Shown: positions 34,270-48,100 of the stretch, one piece after another
How positions within the stretch are numbered: position 1 is the first letter of the stretch
Layout: each line of letters opens with the position of its first letter
The notes under the pieces: model-generated
The model's input: only the letters and a program-made list of their open reading frames with translations
Told to the model about the DNA's origin: nothing
Database searches by the model: none
Translations under genes and position numbers: made by a program
DNA from: Pegea sp. RAD2-039
Taxonomy: Eukaryota; Chordata; Thaliacea; Salpida; Salpidae
Length of the DNA: 64,000 bases
Direction of reading: 5' to 3'
Assembly: GCA_034620365.1 (NCBI GenBank)
Contig: JAQGEQ010000161.1
Location: 496,001-560,000, forward strand

Positions 34270-37200
34270 ATTTACAATTAAAAATATTTTGATTCCAAAT
34301 TCAATTATAAAGTTGGAGTCGGCTGAATTTGAAAAAAAATAGGGTTATGTGGTTTTTTGTGAATATTTTTACGCTTTAAGAATTTAAGGAATGTATAAAA
34401 GAGACTATAAGCTACAGTTAGCTTCTATAAATGAGTTTAATATTTAACATATCTTGAATATCTCAACTAAATTCACTTCTACGAATCTTTAAGTGCAGCT
34501 TTATTTTCTAAGCAATGAATCAAAATATGAATTACCATTAAATATTATGGTTTGAAAGGTCTCATAATTGCTTAAACTTAAAACCAAAAAAAATTAAAAT
34601 TGATTAAGAGTTTCTCCCATAAAAACTTCGGAATATCTACAAAAATTTTCAGAAAGTTAATTCTCATCCATACAGATTTTAACATACAGCTTAAAAATTT
34701 ACCACCAAAGAGCAGAAAGTATTTCAGAAAAGTTTTAACGAACTCACATCTATCACTTCTTAACAAGCATACACAACATACATATATCAAATAGTTTCGT
34801 ATCGTCTCTATACCGCTAAGATCTGATTATAAATAATCCTTAAATACGAATGATATTTAACTAAATCTTTCCAGCTGCTAAAACGGAAGAAACAATAAAC
34901 AATTGCAGACTACCAGTGAACTAGTATCAAAACTGTTACATCAAAATATATTTAGAAAACTTACGACTGGTATCTGATAGTATAGCTACTGATATTGTCA
35001 CTGCCGAATGCTTTTTAAATACTCATCCATTTAGTAAAATAATTTCCTTTTTTCTTTGCTACAATAACTCTTTTTTTTACTATGCTCGTTTGCGCTTGAT
35101 ATTTTCTCGTTTGTACTTTGTCAGATATAACAGAAAATTGATAATACAATCATGCTGATTCGGTGTTACTGATCAAAGTAGGTTGGTTTAAGACCTGGAT
35201 ATCCAAGAATTAAGTTAAAGGCTAATTACCCAGGTAAATTTTGATTTACACATTTGTGTGGCGTGGAAGTGTTTGCAATGTCACTTATATAGCCTTTACT
35301 TGCCTTTCAAAATAAATTTTGTCCATATTTTTAATTCAAAAGCACGTTCGCCTTATCATAACATTTGTAATCTTTCTTCTTTCATTATTAATCACTGATT
35401 TAAAGGTTTAATAAACACTGATAAGATATTGCTTCAAGATTAAATAACTTTTATATTTCATTTCTATAGCTGTCTTGCGTTTTTTCCAAAACAAAACTTT
35501 CGTGTAAAGCATCACTTACAAAATCATTTTCATGTTTGAGACATAAACAAGAAGATAAGTCTTACATTTAATTTTTTAGTCCCAAATTTTATTCAAGATG
35601 CTTGTAAAGATTTTATGATATTCAAAGCTCATCAAAAAACTACAAGCCCTTTGTTATAAATTATTAAGTGGTTGAAGCTTAACTTTTTGATAATTTCTTT
35701 TAAACATAAATTGTTTACAAAGAAATTTTTGACGACCTGAATTGCTTTCTTTGGAAAGTATTCTTTTTGTGGTACAAACTTAAGCAAAAAATGCTATTTC
35801 AGTATTTTAAAAGTGAGGCAGATATGCATAAGCGAGCAAGATATAACACATATGATTTTAAAATGGTATTTTTTGAGATTACATTTTTCTTTGTATAATT
35901 AGAAATTGATACAGCTAAAAATCTGTTCTTAATTTTCATCTTATGCCTTGTAAACATGGTAAAAAAACTTGAAATAACTCCTCTAACTTTGTGTGTATGC
36001 TAATAATCAAAACAAACAGAAAAGATTGAATAAATGTCGCTTTATTGGAACTTCCCAATTCGTGCTCGATTTGTAATATACTAAAACCTTATCTGCTAAA
36101 TATGGATAACACTTAAAACGATATAAGTCTTTAAAGTTATTAATGTTTATAAAAAATGGTAGTTAGTGCATCAAGTTAGCTGACAGCAAACATGTGCTTT
36201 CCACATAATGTAAAGTGCAGAAAAAACGTTTTGTAATTTAATGTATAAAAATACTCGTTTTCTTTGAAAGCTAATTCTCAATTTATTTAGGATTAATTTG
36301 TAGATTGTTTATAAAATAACATCTATAAAAATAAAACGGTTTATTTTGAAATCAAAAAGTTAGATTATAGTATTTAATATTAAGTCTTAATGAATAAACA
36401 TTTTGTCATTCATCCATACTAGCTAAAGTTAAAATTCTAACTGCTTTCTGTTGTCAAACACAAAGCTTTTATTTGTTTTTAAATCATAATGCAAATTATT
36501 TTCTTCAACTAAAATATTCTTGGTACAATCTTAAGTTGCAGAGTCGGCAATTTATTGTTATTTGGAATTATTTTCCACAATTTTTACTTTTCTCATTCAG
36601 TTTTTCTTTCTTTTGAAAATATCAAGTTATAAGCATTTGCTGGTTATTAGCTCACGGCTTAATGTTTAAGCAATACTAAATAGTGAATTGTTAGAAACAA
36701 AACATCTATTTGTTTAACTTAAAAGAATTTGTTAAATGAAACTAAATATTAAATATATGTCATAATAACTGCTTCCATTGTTTTTTTTTAATAAAAAGTA
36801 GAATGATGAAAACTTACATTTTGTAAAAACTTTTTTTATATCTTGTTACTTTAAAAACACAGAAAAATATTTCTAAAAACATTCATTACCGATTGATGTA
36901 CAGGAAAAAGATTCAAATTCAAAAGTTATTTGTAAACGTTACCATTCAAATTTATAATTCGAATTTAATAAATTTTCATTTAGTCTTTTGCATGAGAAAG
37001 TCATAAATGTTATAATTATCAACAAGTTAAAACTCAAACAAGGTGAAAAAATGAAACTTAGACATCTAACTTTTTTGTTAAGTTCATTTTGCTTCAATTA
37101 ATCGTTAAACTCAAAAGTTAAACTTTATGAATGATTAGTTGATGCGATAAGAAACCTGTCCAAATTTTGCGTTGATTAAAATAACAAAAGTCAGTCTCAT

Positions 37201-40200
37201 TCTTTTTTTAAAAACTATTCTATTAAACCTTGCTATATGCCAACTTCTAATCTCTTTAAGCAGTTTAAACCTGTACAATTTGAAACACAGAACAGTTTTC
37301 TTTTTAACTGTAAAACTAACTAGCTTACTGTCACTATTAAAAAACCGTTTATTGTAATGCGCAAGTATAAAGTACAAGTTACTTTCAGAAAAACCTCTTG
37401 AAAAATTATTTTCCAAAATTAAATTAGAGTTATAGAATAGTTTGAAGCTAAAAAAGCCTTGTTAGCGCATCTTATAAAGTAAAGTATACAACAATTATTT
37501 TTGTTAGTTATTAGTTTAATGCACATTTTCATGAAACTAAATTGGAAATGTTTTAGACAATTAGAAAAAGAGACTTAAGTAAAAAACCATTTTAGTTTAT
37601 TGCAAAATTTTACGGCGATATTTTATTCTTTGGTAACCAGTAAAATTTTTATTGAAATTTAGATACATATAAATGAAATTTTTTAATTATTGTCATTTTA
37701 TTTATTCATTAGTTCATTAAATTAATACAAATATATTCTAAATGCTTGCCTTTAAAAACCAAATAAACTTTTTGATAAAAAAAAAACTAGAAAAAGACTA
37801 ACAGCAATTTACTTTCTTTTGACTTTCACTAAAAAACAGTTTCATTAGTTTAAAAACAAACGTTCTAATTACAAATACTAAAATCAAAAGAAAATTATTA
37901 ACCGCAAATATTTTGCAAGACAGTAAATATACAAAGTAATATTTATTTGTTTTTACTTTAGTTATGAAAAATGTCACAAAAGATTAATAAACGTCTCAAG
38001 GCTTAATGAAGAGGACCGCCTACATGATCAGCGTGGGATGTGATGATATTTCAATTGTTTTAAAGCTTTATAAAGTTTCATCTCTTTTGTAGCTTATAGG
38101 TTATTAGCATAAAAGAATCAGTTACCTAAACGGTTGAATGGAAAAAAATCCACTTAGTCATAAATCTAAATCTCTATTGATCAAGGTTTAGAGTTATTTT
38201 CAAACTTAAAACACATAAATAATTATTTAATCTGCAAGTTTGAATCCTTTTTAAGTAATTACTGATACTTAAGCTGTTTAAAATCTGGATATAATCAACG
38301 TATAATTATAAAACAGATGTCACAGCAAAGAATAAATTGTAGCATGTAAATTAGTTCATAATGTTTTTCAGCATCTTTAATATAATTTAATGATTATATC
38401 ATCTCTAAGATTATTTAATTATATTCAAAAATAGTTTATCGCTTTTGTTTAGATCATTTTCCTTTTAACTAGTTTTGACAACCTCCTGCTTTAAGCAAAC
38501 TTTTAATGATTATATTTGCTTACCTATTTCAACAAATGCTAGCTTTATTCAGCTGTTTTTTATATTTTATTTTACTAATATTTTTTTTATTTTAGAAATC
38601 TTTTAATTTATAGCTGCTATTTTTTAAACAGTTAATTTATCTTATTTTCAAACATCAGAATTTTACTCATTAAGAAATTATCATGTTAGAAAATCTTTTT
38701 CATTCTTTAATAATACCTCAAAGAACTTCAATAAGAAATAGATATTTCTAAACTAACAAATAAAACTATTCTAGGAAACGAATATTTCAAGCTTCACTCC
38801 TTCTTTTGATAAAAATTGTGTAGGTAAACTAAAATACGTCAGTTAGAAATAAATTAGTTTAATATTAACTGCTAGATAAAAAGGAAACTAAACGTTCAGA
38901 CTTTTTTTTTCAATTAATAAGTTTTCAAACACATATTAACAACTTATCATACAGAAACGCAAAGCAAATCTTTTTTTGTACTTTTTTCTTTATATTTTCT
39001 ATTTTAAGTAAGCAACTTAAAAAATATCACCAATTAAATGTGACTTCAAAACCTACAAAAGTTATTTTATCACCCGCAAACCACCTGACTTCAAGTGATA
39101 TGAAACTCACCGACTAAACACACCTAAATACCCGCTTATATACAGAAACCGTTTTATTGGTATAATTCTCTGTGCCGCAGGCCTTATAAATTTCTAAATG
39201 TATTTTTAAATCGAATTTTTTAGATCAACGGGTGCAAGTTTATTACGAAACAAAAGATTTAAATCACGCGGTTTCAGCTTCTATGTCTAGTACTTTTGTC
39301 TTCAGCTAAATATCTTGGTGACGTATTACACTAAAAACTTAACATGTGGTTTATTTTTTTAAGTTTAATTACAAATATAAAACCAAAAGATGCTTTTAGC
39401 CAATATTTTGATAAAAAAACTAAAAATTATGAAACAATTTTGTTTATTGTTTCCAGTGTTTTTAGTCGTCCATAAACTTGTTAATTAATTAATTGTATGT
39501 TTTTTTACTTAACAATGTTATGTTAAAAAAGTTAGTTTGTATTATTCATGTAAAACTATAATTTATACTTTAAAAATGACTAATGATACTTAAATAAATC
39601 TTACATTTAGATTGATCTTTCTTTTCAAGATTTGTATCAAAAACATCTTTTTGTAGTCACGGAAAGTTACTACGTTAACCTGCTGTAGCTTGCTGGTAAT
39701 CTTGTGTAAAACAATACGAAAAAGTCACATAACAAATAATATATAATCTAAGAGGCAAATTTAGCTGGATTTACTTTTGCGTCTACTTTTAAAATAAATA
39801 TATAGATAATAGTTTACTGTAAAAAACTTTTTAACAGTCTTTTGCATAATAAATAATCTTTTAGTGGCTATATTTCAACCTATATGATATTTTTAATACT
39901 TTGTTCTCAAAACAAGTGCGTCAGAAATGTTTTAGAAGTTTTATAAGCTAAATACCGAGCCTGATAATAAATGAGAACATGAATTCAGATAATGCTAGGT
40001 TTTCTAGGAAAGTGACTGAAAAAATATCCTCACTTATGCTTCTCAATAAAAAACAATACTCTTTGTGTGTGTAGATTGATAGTTTTTGTCAGAAATTAAC
40101 TTTTTGCTGTCATCCGTCTTCAAAACTGTCTTTCATATCAAGTTTTCCTACTTTCATGAAGAAAACGTAGAATCTGTTCAAAAACGGTTTTTAACAAATT

Positions 40201-43200
40201 CAAAATTGTAACGTTATCATAAGATACAAAAGAATTATTTTCTTGAATTCTATTAATACAAAATACTTCTCTTACAGTTTCTGTATAACTAGTAACCATT
40301 TTACAAACTATTCAGTTTTTTGAAAGTTCAAAGAGTTCGAAAAAGAGCTTCTTGCATATCAGAATTTCATCAATGTTAAAAAGAACCCACAAAGTAAGAT
40401 TAATCAAGCGTTTGCTGGACTTGTAATCTTATAAGTAAATTCTAATTTCTTAATACACTACTTAGATTTGACGAAAATGAATACTGAACACTTCCTGTGT
40501 GGTAAGTAAGATAGCCTAAGGAAATTATTCAGTTTGCTGAAAAGTTTCTCTTTTAACAACCTTTTCTTATTATCTTTAATCTACATAAGAACTTTGTAGA
40601 GTATAAAATTCAGTCTCAATGCTATATTCTATAGAAAATTAAAGTAATAATGGGTAAAGAAATATGCAAGGTAAGCTTATTGGGGTATTTATGCAGTAAC
40701 TACAGTAGATGCAACTGTTTATATTTAGAACTATTAGGAATAGCTTTTAATGGACTTTTTAGTTAGATGTTTTTTTTTTATTTGTTGAACGCGTATTTCT
40801 GAGTATAGCTGCAAATACAACTTAAATAAGTTTCAATGCGTATTAGATGAAGTTCAAATTTCTTTAACAGTCAACCAAATTAATCCTGAAAAAGAAAATA
40901 TTTTAAAGAATTTGTAAAGGTGTGACAAATTTGTTGAACTTTGTTCAGTTAAAAATACGTTTTGCCAAATTTTATTGACCCTTAAACTGATACATTTGAA
41001 AAATCATTGAGCTCATCTTTAGGATTCAAGGGTACTTTTAGCGTTTTTGCTTTTCAAGTTATCAAGGATAGGTTTGATCAGTGACAGCCTTATATCTTAT
41101 TATCTTCAATGTGACGTTCCAAAGTATGAAAACCCGTGGGTAGATTTTTTATGAAGGAAATATTTTTTATCATATCAGCAAATTCATTATTGTTTAGCTG
41201 GTTCTCCAATTGCACTTAAAAACATTAAGTAAAATAAGAATAAACTAAACAATAGCTCCATGATTTAATTGTTGTATTGTCTTAATGATATCGCTATAAT
41301 GGCAGCATAATTTGTTTGAGTTTGACTAAAACTCTATTGATATGGTTTTTCATTCATCATACAATTTTTGAAATTAAAATATGGGTTATATTTCTAATAA
41401 AAGAAGATAGAATAGTGAAATATATAGTGATTTGCATAAATTAACTCTTTTGTTTGATCAAGCAAACCTATTTAATGTTCAAATTATTTTATTAAAGATA
41501 TTTTGTCCATTTATGATGTAATGATAGAAGTAAATAAAAAAGTTTAGTAAAGTTTATTTAATTATTAAATGTTAATTTTACAATTGAAATTAAACTGATA
41601 GAAATAACTTAAAATAATTTTACCTCCACATTTCAGTAGATAGTGAATCTTTAGAAGCTTTTATATCAAGGTATTTTGATATTAATCTTTGAAAGTTTAT
41701 AGTAAACAATAGTATTATAAGGAAAATCTTGAAAATACATTTGATAGCTAGATAAAAACTTTGAAGAGTTTCTATAGATATTCGAAAATCTATTGAACCA
41801 CAATTTTGAAAATTAAAAATTTTTCACAAAAGTTTACCTTAGTATAAAACTAATCTGATAAAGGTTTTATTGTAGAATAAGCAATTAGAAATCAGTGTAT
41901 CTCTATAGGTTTTAAATATTTTGAGACAAAATAATAAAGTCTTAAATAAAATAAAGATTAAGATAAATTAAAAAAAATTCACTAAATGTTATACACCCTT
42001 AAAAAATGAAAAAATAATTCTTATCAAGTGTTCATTTGACAAATAAAAGCCAACCACCAAAAGATAGATAAGAATTTTATTGTACATTGTGTATGAATAG
42101 TCCAGTTTAATTCAGGAGTTTTATTAAATACTATTTAAATAATCGAAACGTAAGTCTTGATTCTAAATTTACTTTAGTTTTTTTGGTGCTAGCTTTTATT
42201 AGCTGATAGATGGAAGTTTAGACTTACAGCAAAATTTTTGAAAGCTTTTTGAACACTTCTCAAGTTTATTTAGTCCTGTTACAAGGTTACTTGTAATTTA
42301 ATACATAGCTGTAAATTGTCTAGGTTATTTTATTACCAAAATTACTTTTACTCTGGTTTCATTAGAAAATGTCCAGTTTAAACTCTATAACCTAACACAC
42401 TTTTTAAGTAAAAATAATTATATTATGATTAATTAAAGATTATTTAGAGTGGTAAAGACTAGTTTCAGATAGTTAGGTATGCAGTAGCATCTTTTAAAGA
42501 TAACTCAAAACAACATTACTATTGGTAATTGCTATTCAAAGTAAGTTATCTGTCACCATTACGAAATATAAATGCTGTAGGTTATGCAAGAATTACTTGT
42601 AAACCATGATATTAGTAACAATGAAGAAGAATTCATCAGAATGAATTTGTCACAAATATGCTATCAACAGTTTTTTTGATTTGAGTTTATCTTCCCAGTA
42701 ATCTATTATATCTGCAGAGCCTTGAAACTAAAAACATAAAACTTTTGATCTAAAGCTTAAACTGATTTCTTGAAATTCATTCTTATTAAAACGTTTAAAT
42801 AAAATCTAACTACAAATTAGCTCTGAGGTCTGCTATAAATTAATTTAATGAAAATATATTTTTAATAGATCCTTCTATATAATTTATCAAGCAATTAGAA
42901 TAAATAAACTATCTATTGAAACTAATCCTTTTGTAATTTAGGCTCCATAAATTTAATTCTAATTAATAATTTCTTTGCTAAAACTATTTTTCAATACTGG
43001 CTTAAAATTTATTGTTTAGCTTATAAACAGACCTATTCGTCGATGACAAACTCTAAAATAAAAAGCAATAAATAATTCTAAAAGTAAATTGAACCTGCTC
43101 TACAATAAATTCATTTATGGAATATGCGATTCTTGAATTTATGAATTTATGCGTGCTTCAAACCAGTAGAAAAAATCAAAAAAGGGATCTTAAAATAAAA

Positions 43201-44958
43201 TATTACCAAACATCTGTAGGAGACTTGCTTAGATGAAAGAGAAAATAGACCTTTAAATATAAGCTTACACGCAATGTATAAATATTTAATCATATGAAAA
43301 TAATCTTAAATATCTAAAGATTTTTACTTAATAGGAGTTTGGTAGAAAAATTATAAAACGAATGATTTCAGTTTGATCTTAATTATTTAGTTTCATATTT
43401 ATAGTAAATGTAAACTTCTAAATGTCTGAAGCACATTTTTAGTTTAAAAACTTAATTCTGATGATGAAAGTTTTTTAAATCGTGTTGCATAATTTAATCT
43501 GACCGTCTACATTGTAATGTGTTTATTGTTAGAAATGCCATTGAACTCACAGTTCGAGTTATACTTCAAATAAAAAATTAGGTTGTATCGATTTAACACC
43601 TTAACCTACAACACTCTTTTGTTTTTAAAGTTAAGCTTTGGCCTTGCACTTCATAAATAGATGAAATAAATCACAATGGATCAGTTACCTTGATATAAGT
43701 ATTTGAAAAACTTGTTCTCTTCAGACACTTTTAATAACATCTCTTCTATTAATAACTAAGTAAAAATAAAAGTTTAAATAGAATATTTACTGACTTTCCC
43801 AATAATAAAAACTTGGTGCTTGAAACTAAGCTAAACTAAAAGAAAACCTTTTTCTTCAACTACTTTTCCTTTTTATGTACGTCGTACATAGTTTTTCCTT
43901 AATACGAGGATCCGTGTTACAAAAAATGCTCACAGAACTAATTAATGAAAGAGAACTGTTCATCAGGTAAATATTTGCTTGTAATAAAATCAAGGTTTTT
44001 GGTTGGTCATAGAAAAACATAGTAAAAGACAATGATAAAATCATGAAGTTTAAACTGTAAAAGCAATCTTTATTGCATATATTGAAAACCATCTTTTACT
44101 TTAGATTTTTGTTAAAATATTTTGAAAACTTTTAATCATAAAATTACTTTAGGAAAGACATTAACAGTTTTCAAAAATTTGGACAATTTTTCTAATTTAT
44201 TTTTTTAAAGTTTATATTTATTTATTTTATCAGGGTTTTATTATGGTTGTTTGCTATACTTTAAGCAGTTTTTGCATAAGATACTTGAATAAACTTAGTA
44301 AAAACCTTGGTTAACCGTCTTATCTTAAGTTTTCAATATAGAAAATATTAAGAACAAAAATATTATCACAAAACTTCAATTTTAAAGCCATTTGAAACGA
44401 TTTGAAACGATTTAAAGTTATCAAACAATCGTTCATACTTCATAATAATTTAAAATTTAAAGTACTTTTTATAACAGAAGTAAATAAAATCATTTCAAGT
44501 AGATATATGAATTAGTTTATTCAAAATATCTTTAAAACCATTAAATTTATTACCATCATGTTTTGAGAAAGAAGAGCAGAATGAATTATATTAAAGTCAC
44601 GAATACAGATCAATTAATCCCACAGAAGAAACAAGTTCATGATTCTCTTTATTTTCATTTATTTTCTATATATTTATTGTTTACCTGGCACTAAAAATCT
44701 TTAATTAGCTAATGTATTTATTACAGCTTGCAAATAATCAAAACACTTCATCTGATTTTTTTGAAACAGGAATTCAAACTTCCAAACAAATAGCGACGCG
44801 TAGGATGTTTTTCAGTGAAATAAATCGTAATCAGAGACAAGTAGAAGATATTTCTTAGATCAACTCGCTGTACAAATTGAAGTTTTCTAAAACTTGTTTA
44901 CATCAGCAAGTCGAGTATTTGTCCAGTTTTAGAGAAGAAATATTTTCATTTTATGATT
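34270..44958. other. Gene-poor AT-rich region upstream of IRF
   Basis: About 10.7 kb in which I find no supportable exon. Frames of 60-90 codons (for example at 34578-34794, both strands, and 37135-37416) are AT-derived overlaps with no family features. A less AT-biased patch at about 39060-39330 may be regulatory or a repeat relic. The IRF promoter should lie just above 34269. Confidence 0.5.
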
Positions 44959-45140
44959 AATTATTTATTTATTACAGTAAACGCGAAGGAGGGTGCCTGA
45001 AAAGAGCACCTCTCGCTAACACACATTCTCACAAATAATATTATATTTGATTTAGTTAGAAATATAGAAAGAAAAAGATGTAACACATGGCATTTCGGAA
45101 GTCCTCAGATAACAGTGAACAATTACATAGAATGTTAATA
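44959..45140 (-). mobile_element. CR1/jockey-type LINE, 3' UTR fragment
   Basis: On the minus strand this reads the LINE terminal sequence: a GAAATGCCATGTGTTACATC-like block, TGTGAGAATGTGTGTTAGCG, AGAGGTGCTCTTTTCAGGCA, CCCTCCTTCGCG and a TAATAAATAAATAA end. It is a severe 5' truncation, leaving under 200 bp. Confidence 0.8.
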
Positions 45141-48100
45141 ATATAAGAAAGAACCTAGTCATTTTATTATAACTATCAGTAAATTATTATAACTATAGTA
45201 TAGTATTATTAGTATCAATAATCTCTCGAAAAAATATTCTCAGAAAAAATGTTTAAGATCAAGATGATTTTTGATTCATAAATAAAAACGATATTTATTT
45301 TCGTATTTCAAAATATTGAAGAAAAATAAGAATTAATCAACAAAACATTTATTTTAGACTGTTTTAATTAAAGTGCCTTTAATAAATCAATTAATTTAAA
45401 TTAATGTTAAGCATCAAATAAAGCTTGACATTAATCATATATCGTTTCATTAACTCCAGTCAATTTCAAGTAAGTTAAAGCAAAAACGTTTTTGATTTTA
45501 GTAAATTTTGTTTTTAATAGCTTAAGTGGTTTAAGACAAATAATTTTCAGGGAAAGTTTTTATAATGAAACCACGTGACCTGTTATGCATCAATGACTCA
45601 GAAACAAATATTTTATTTAAAAACTAGACTACAGAGATAAATTCGTGTGAATTGAAAATATTTCAATTTTTATTTTTATGTACCTTAAACAGCAACTAAT
45701 GAAAAGATTTCTTTGATAAATATTGCTGATTGATATATACAACATTATATTACTAATATTTAGACTATGCGTGTCTTGCTGTATAGTAAATACTGTGAAC
45801 TAACGTTACAGTGTAGCTAGTATTAGTAAAATATACTTTTAAACGAAAGCTAATTAAATGTTTAAACCAGTACCTACTTATCCATTAGAAAGATAATATT
45901 CAAAGAAAAGTTGTCTTCAACAAATTAATATAAGATTAATCAATTGCTTGACACAATAATCAATAAACTTGCATTAGTTCTTTAGTGCTCATGCTTTAAA
46001 AAATATTTGCAACAAAAGAAAGTTCTGAAAAAGTACTCGTTCTATTTTTTAAAGCTGAATTTAAAAATAAACACTTTTAACTTGAGTGTTACAAATTTTT
46101 CTGTATATTAAGATACTTTTTTGTACAAAATCAACCTTTTCATGCAAAACAAGTTTTTAAAATGAACTTACATATCTCCTGGTCGAAATTAGAATGTCGA
46201 ACAAGCAGAGATAAAAAATTCTTATAGAACGCTACTAATAAAAGCTTTAAGTAAATTTGTTCACTACACTAAAAAGAAAAACTTTAAATGTCTTGTCGAA
46301 ATAGGCTCAATGAAAACCTTTGCTAATCTATTCAGATAAATCCTTTTTTGGAATTTTAAACAAATAATTTTAAGAAACTTCAAAATCGATAAAATTGGCG
46401 AAAAGTAAGCAACAACCGTTTTACATCATTCCAATATTTAGCCTATGCTTTTCCCAATCCGACTTATACCAAGCGTAAAGTTCCATTTGTTAAACCGTGG
46501 GAACTATAAGCCAATAATGTCAAAGTTATGTATAAGGTTCTCTTTGCTTCCGTGCACTTTTAGTAAGACGACCCCGCATCAGCTTAACGGTAACTCAAGT
46601 TTGAAAAACACTGTCGCTTTACCTTAACTGCTATAACTTCCCTTTTTGTGATAGAAGTGATTAAGCGTTATAGAAACTATATCTATACCACCTTCCTGGT
46701 TTACTCATTTGTAGATACAAAGAAGATGCTTAAAGATAAAAATAAATTGCTTTCAGTTTGATAAGATCATGAAAGATTCTTTTTGAGTTTTTATTTAATC
46801 TCTAAAAAGAAGATCTAAATGCTTAAACTTTGTAATTAATAGAAGAACTTTTGCGACTGATCAATCAATAATCAACTCAACTAATATCTTCCTCAAGCAC
46901 AATCATGACATGATTTCCTTAAATAAAGCAAACTATACAATAATCTACAACAAGATATTATTTTGTCAAATTATTAGTTGCTCTGGAACTTTTGTTTTTT
47001 CATTACTACTAGTCAACGTTTTTGTAAATAAGAATATATATTTTTCTGATCAAATTGACTCTGTAGTAATAAAGCGATAAAACTTTGAAATTTTTGGCTA
47101 AAGTTTGATTTTAAATATTTGTTTGTGTAAAATTCAAATATATCAACTTTTACAAGTACACAGTAAGTTACAAAGGTTGATCATATGATATTATAGACAA
47201 ATATTAACAAATCATAAATTTAATTCAACATATTTTCAATCCTACCATAAAATAGCCTTTAAAGCATTTATAAAACAAATTAAACTTAACTAAAAATAAT
47301 TCAAACAATACTTTGTTACTTACTGTAAATCTAGATTCTGTTGTTAGAGTTCTTCTCTAATAACTAGTTACGCTTAGCTATATTCTAACTGATAGTAAGC
47401 TATTCTTACTGTCTACAAGATTGACAATTACAAACCAGGAACAAACTAACTTACTTTGATACATTTACTTATTCATTTTTATAAAACTAATCAAGAATAT
47501 CCAAGCAACCACATTGAATACTCAGCTAATAGTAAGCAACACTCAAAACCACTTTATATTGGTGCAAGAATTAGTTGCTAAATATTTTTTCCTTTTTGAA
47601 CTTGGCTTCACTATTCTAAATATTCCAACTACGCTGAAAGAACACATTTAACTTAGCTTCATCTTCCAATACTTATATGTTTTACTTGATATAAAGAATC
47701 GAAATTATTTATTTTTAGCGGTATATTTTTACTATTGAGCTTTTATCGAATGGAATTATTTTTTTCTACCGTTTTAGCTAGTTTATCTAATTACGTATAT
47801 CGAATTTTTCGATCAAAAACAGTTTGTCGTTTTTAAAATAATCTAAATGTTATTTGTGGATAATTTCCATCCATTTGGAAGATATTTATGTAACTGAACT
47901 GAAAGAGAACATTTCTTCTTCGAGTAAATGTTTTTCTAAACATAGCTCTTTTCACTTTGTAGATCTAAATAAGAACCAACAACTATTTTTTAAAATTAGA
48001 TATTTATTTTAGAACATTTAAGTAGAAATTCTCTATAAAATTATTTCCAATTTGTATATTTAAAAAAATTTAGCTTCAAACTTAATAAATGAGTCTTTCT

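Noticed and set aside
34578-34794. Overlapping 64-70 codon ORFs on both strands upstream of IRF
   Set aside because: They overlap each other almost exactly, have no family features and sit in AT-rich DNA; at most one could be real and neither has support.
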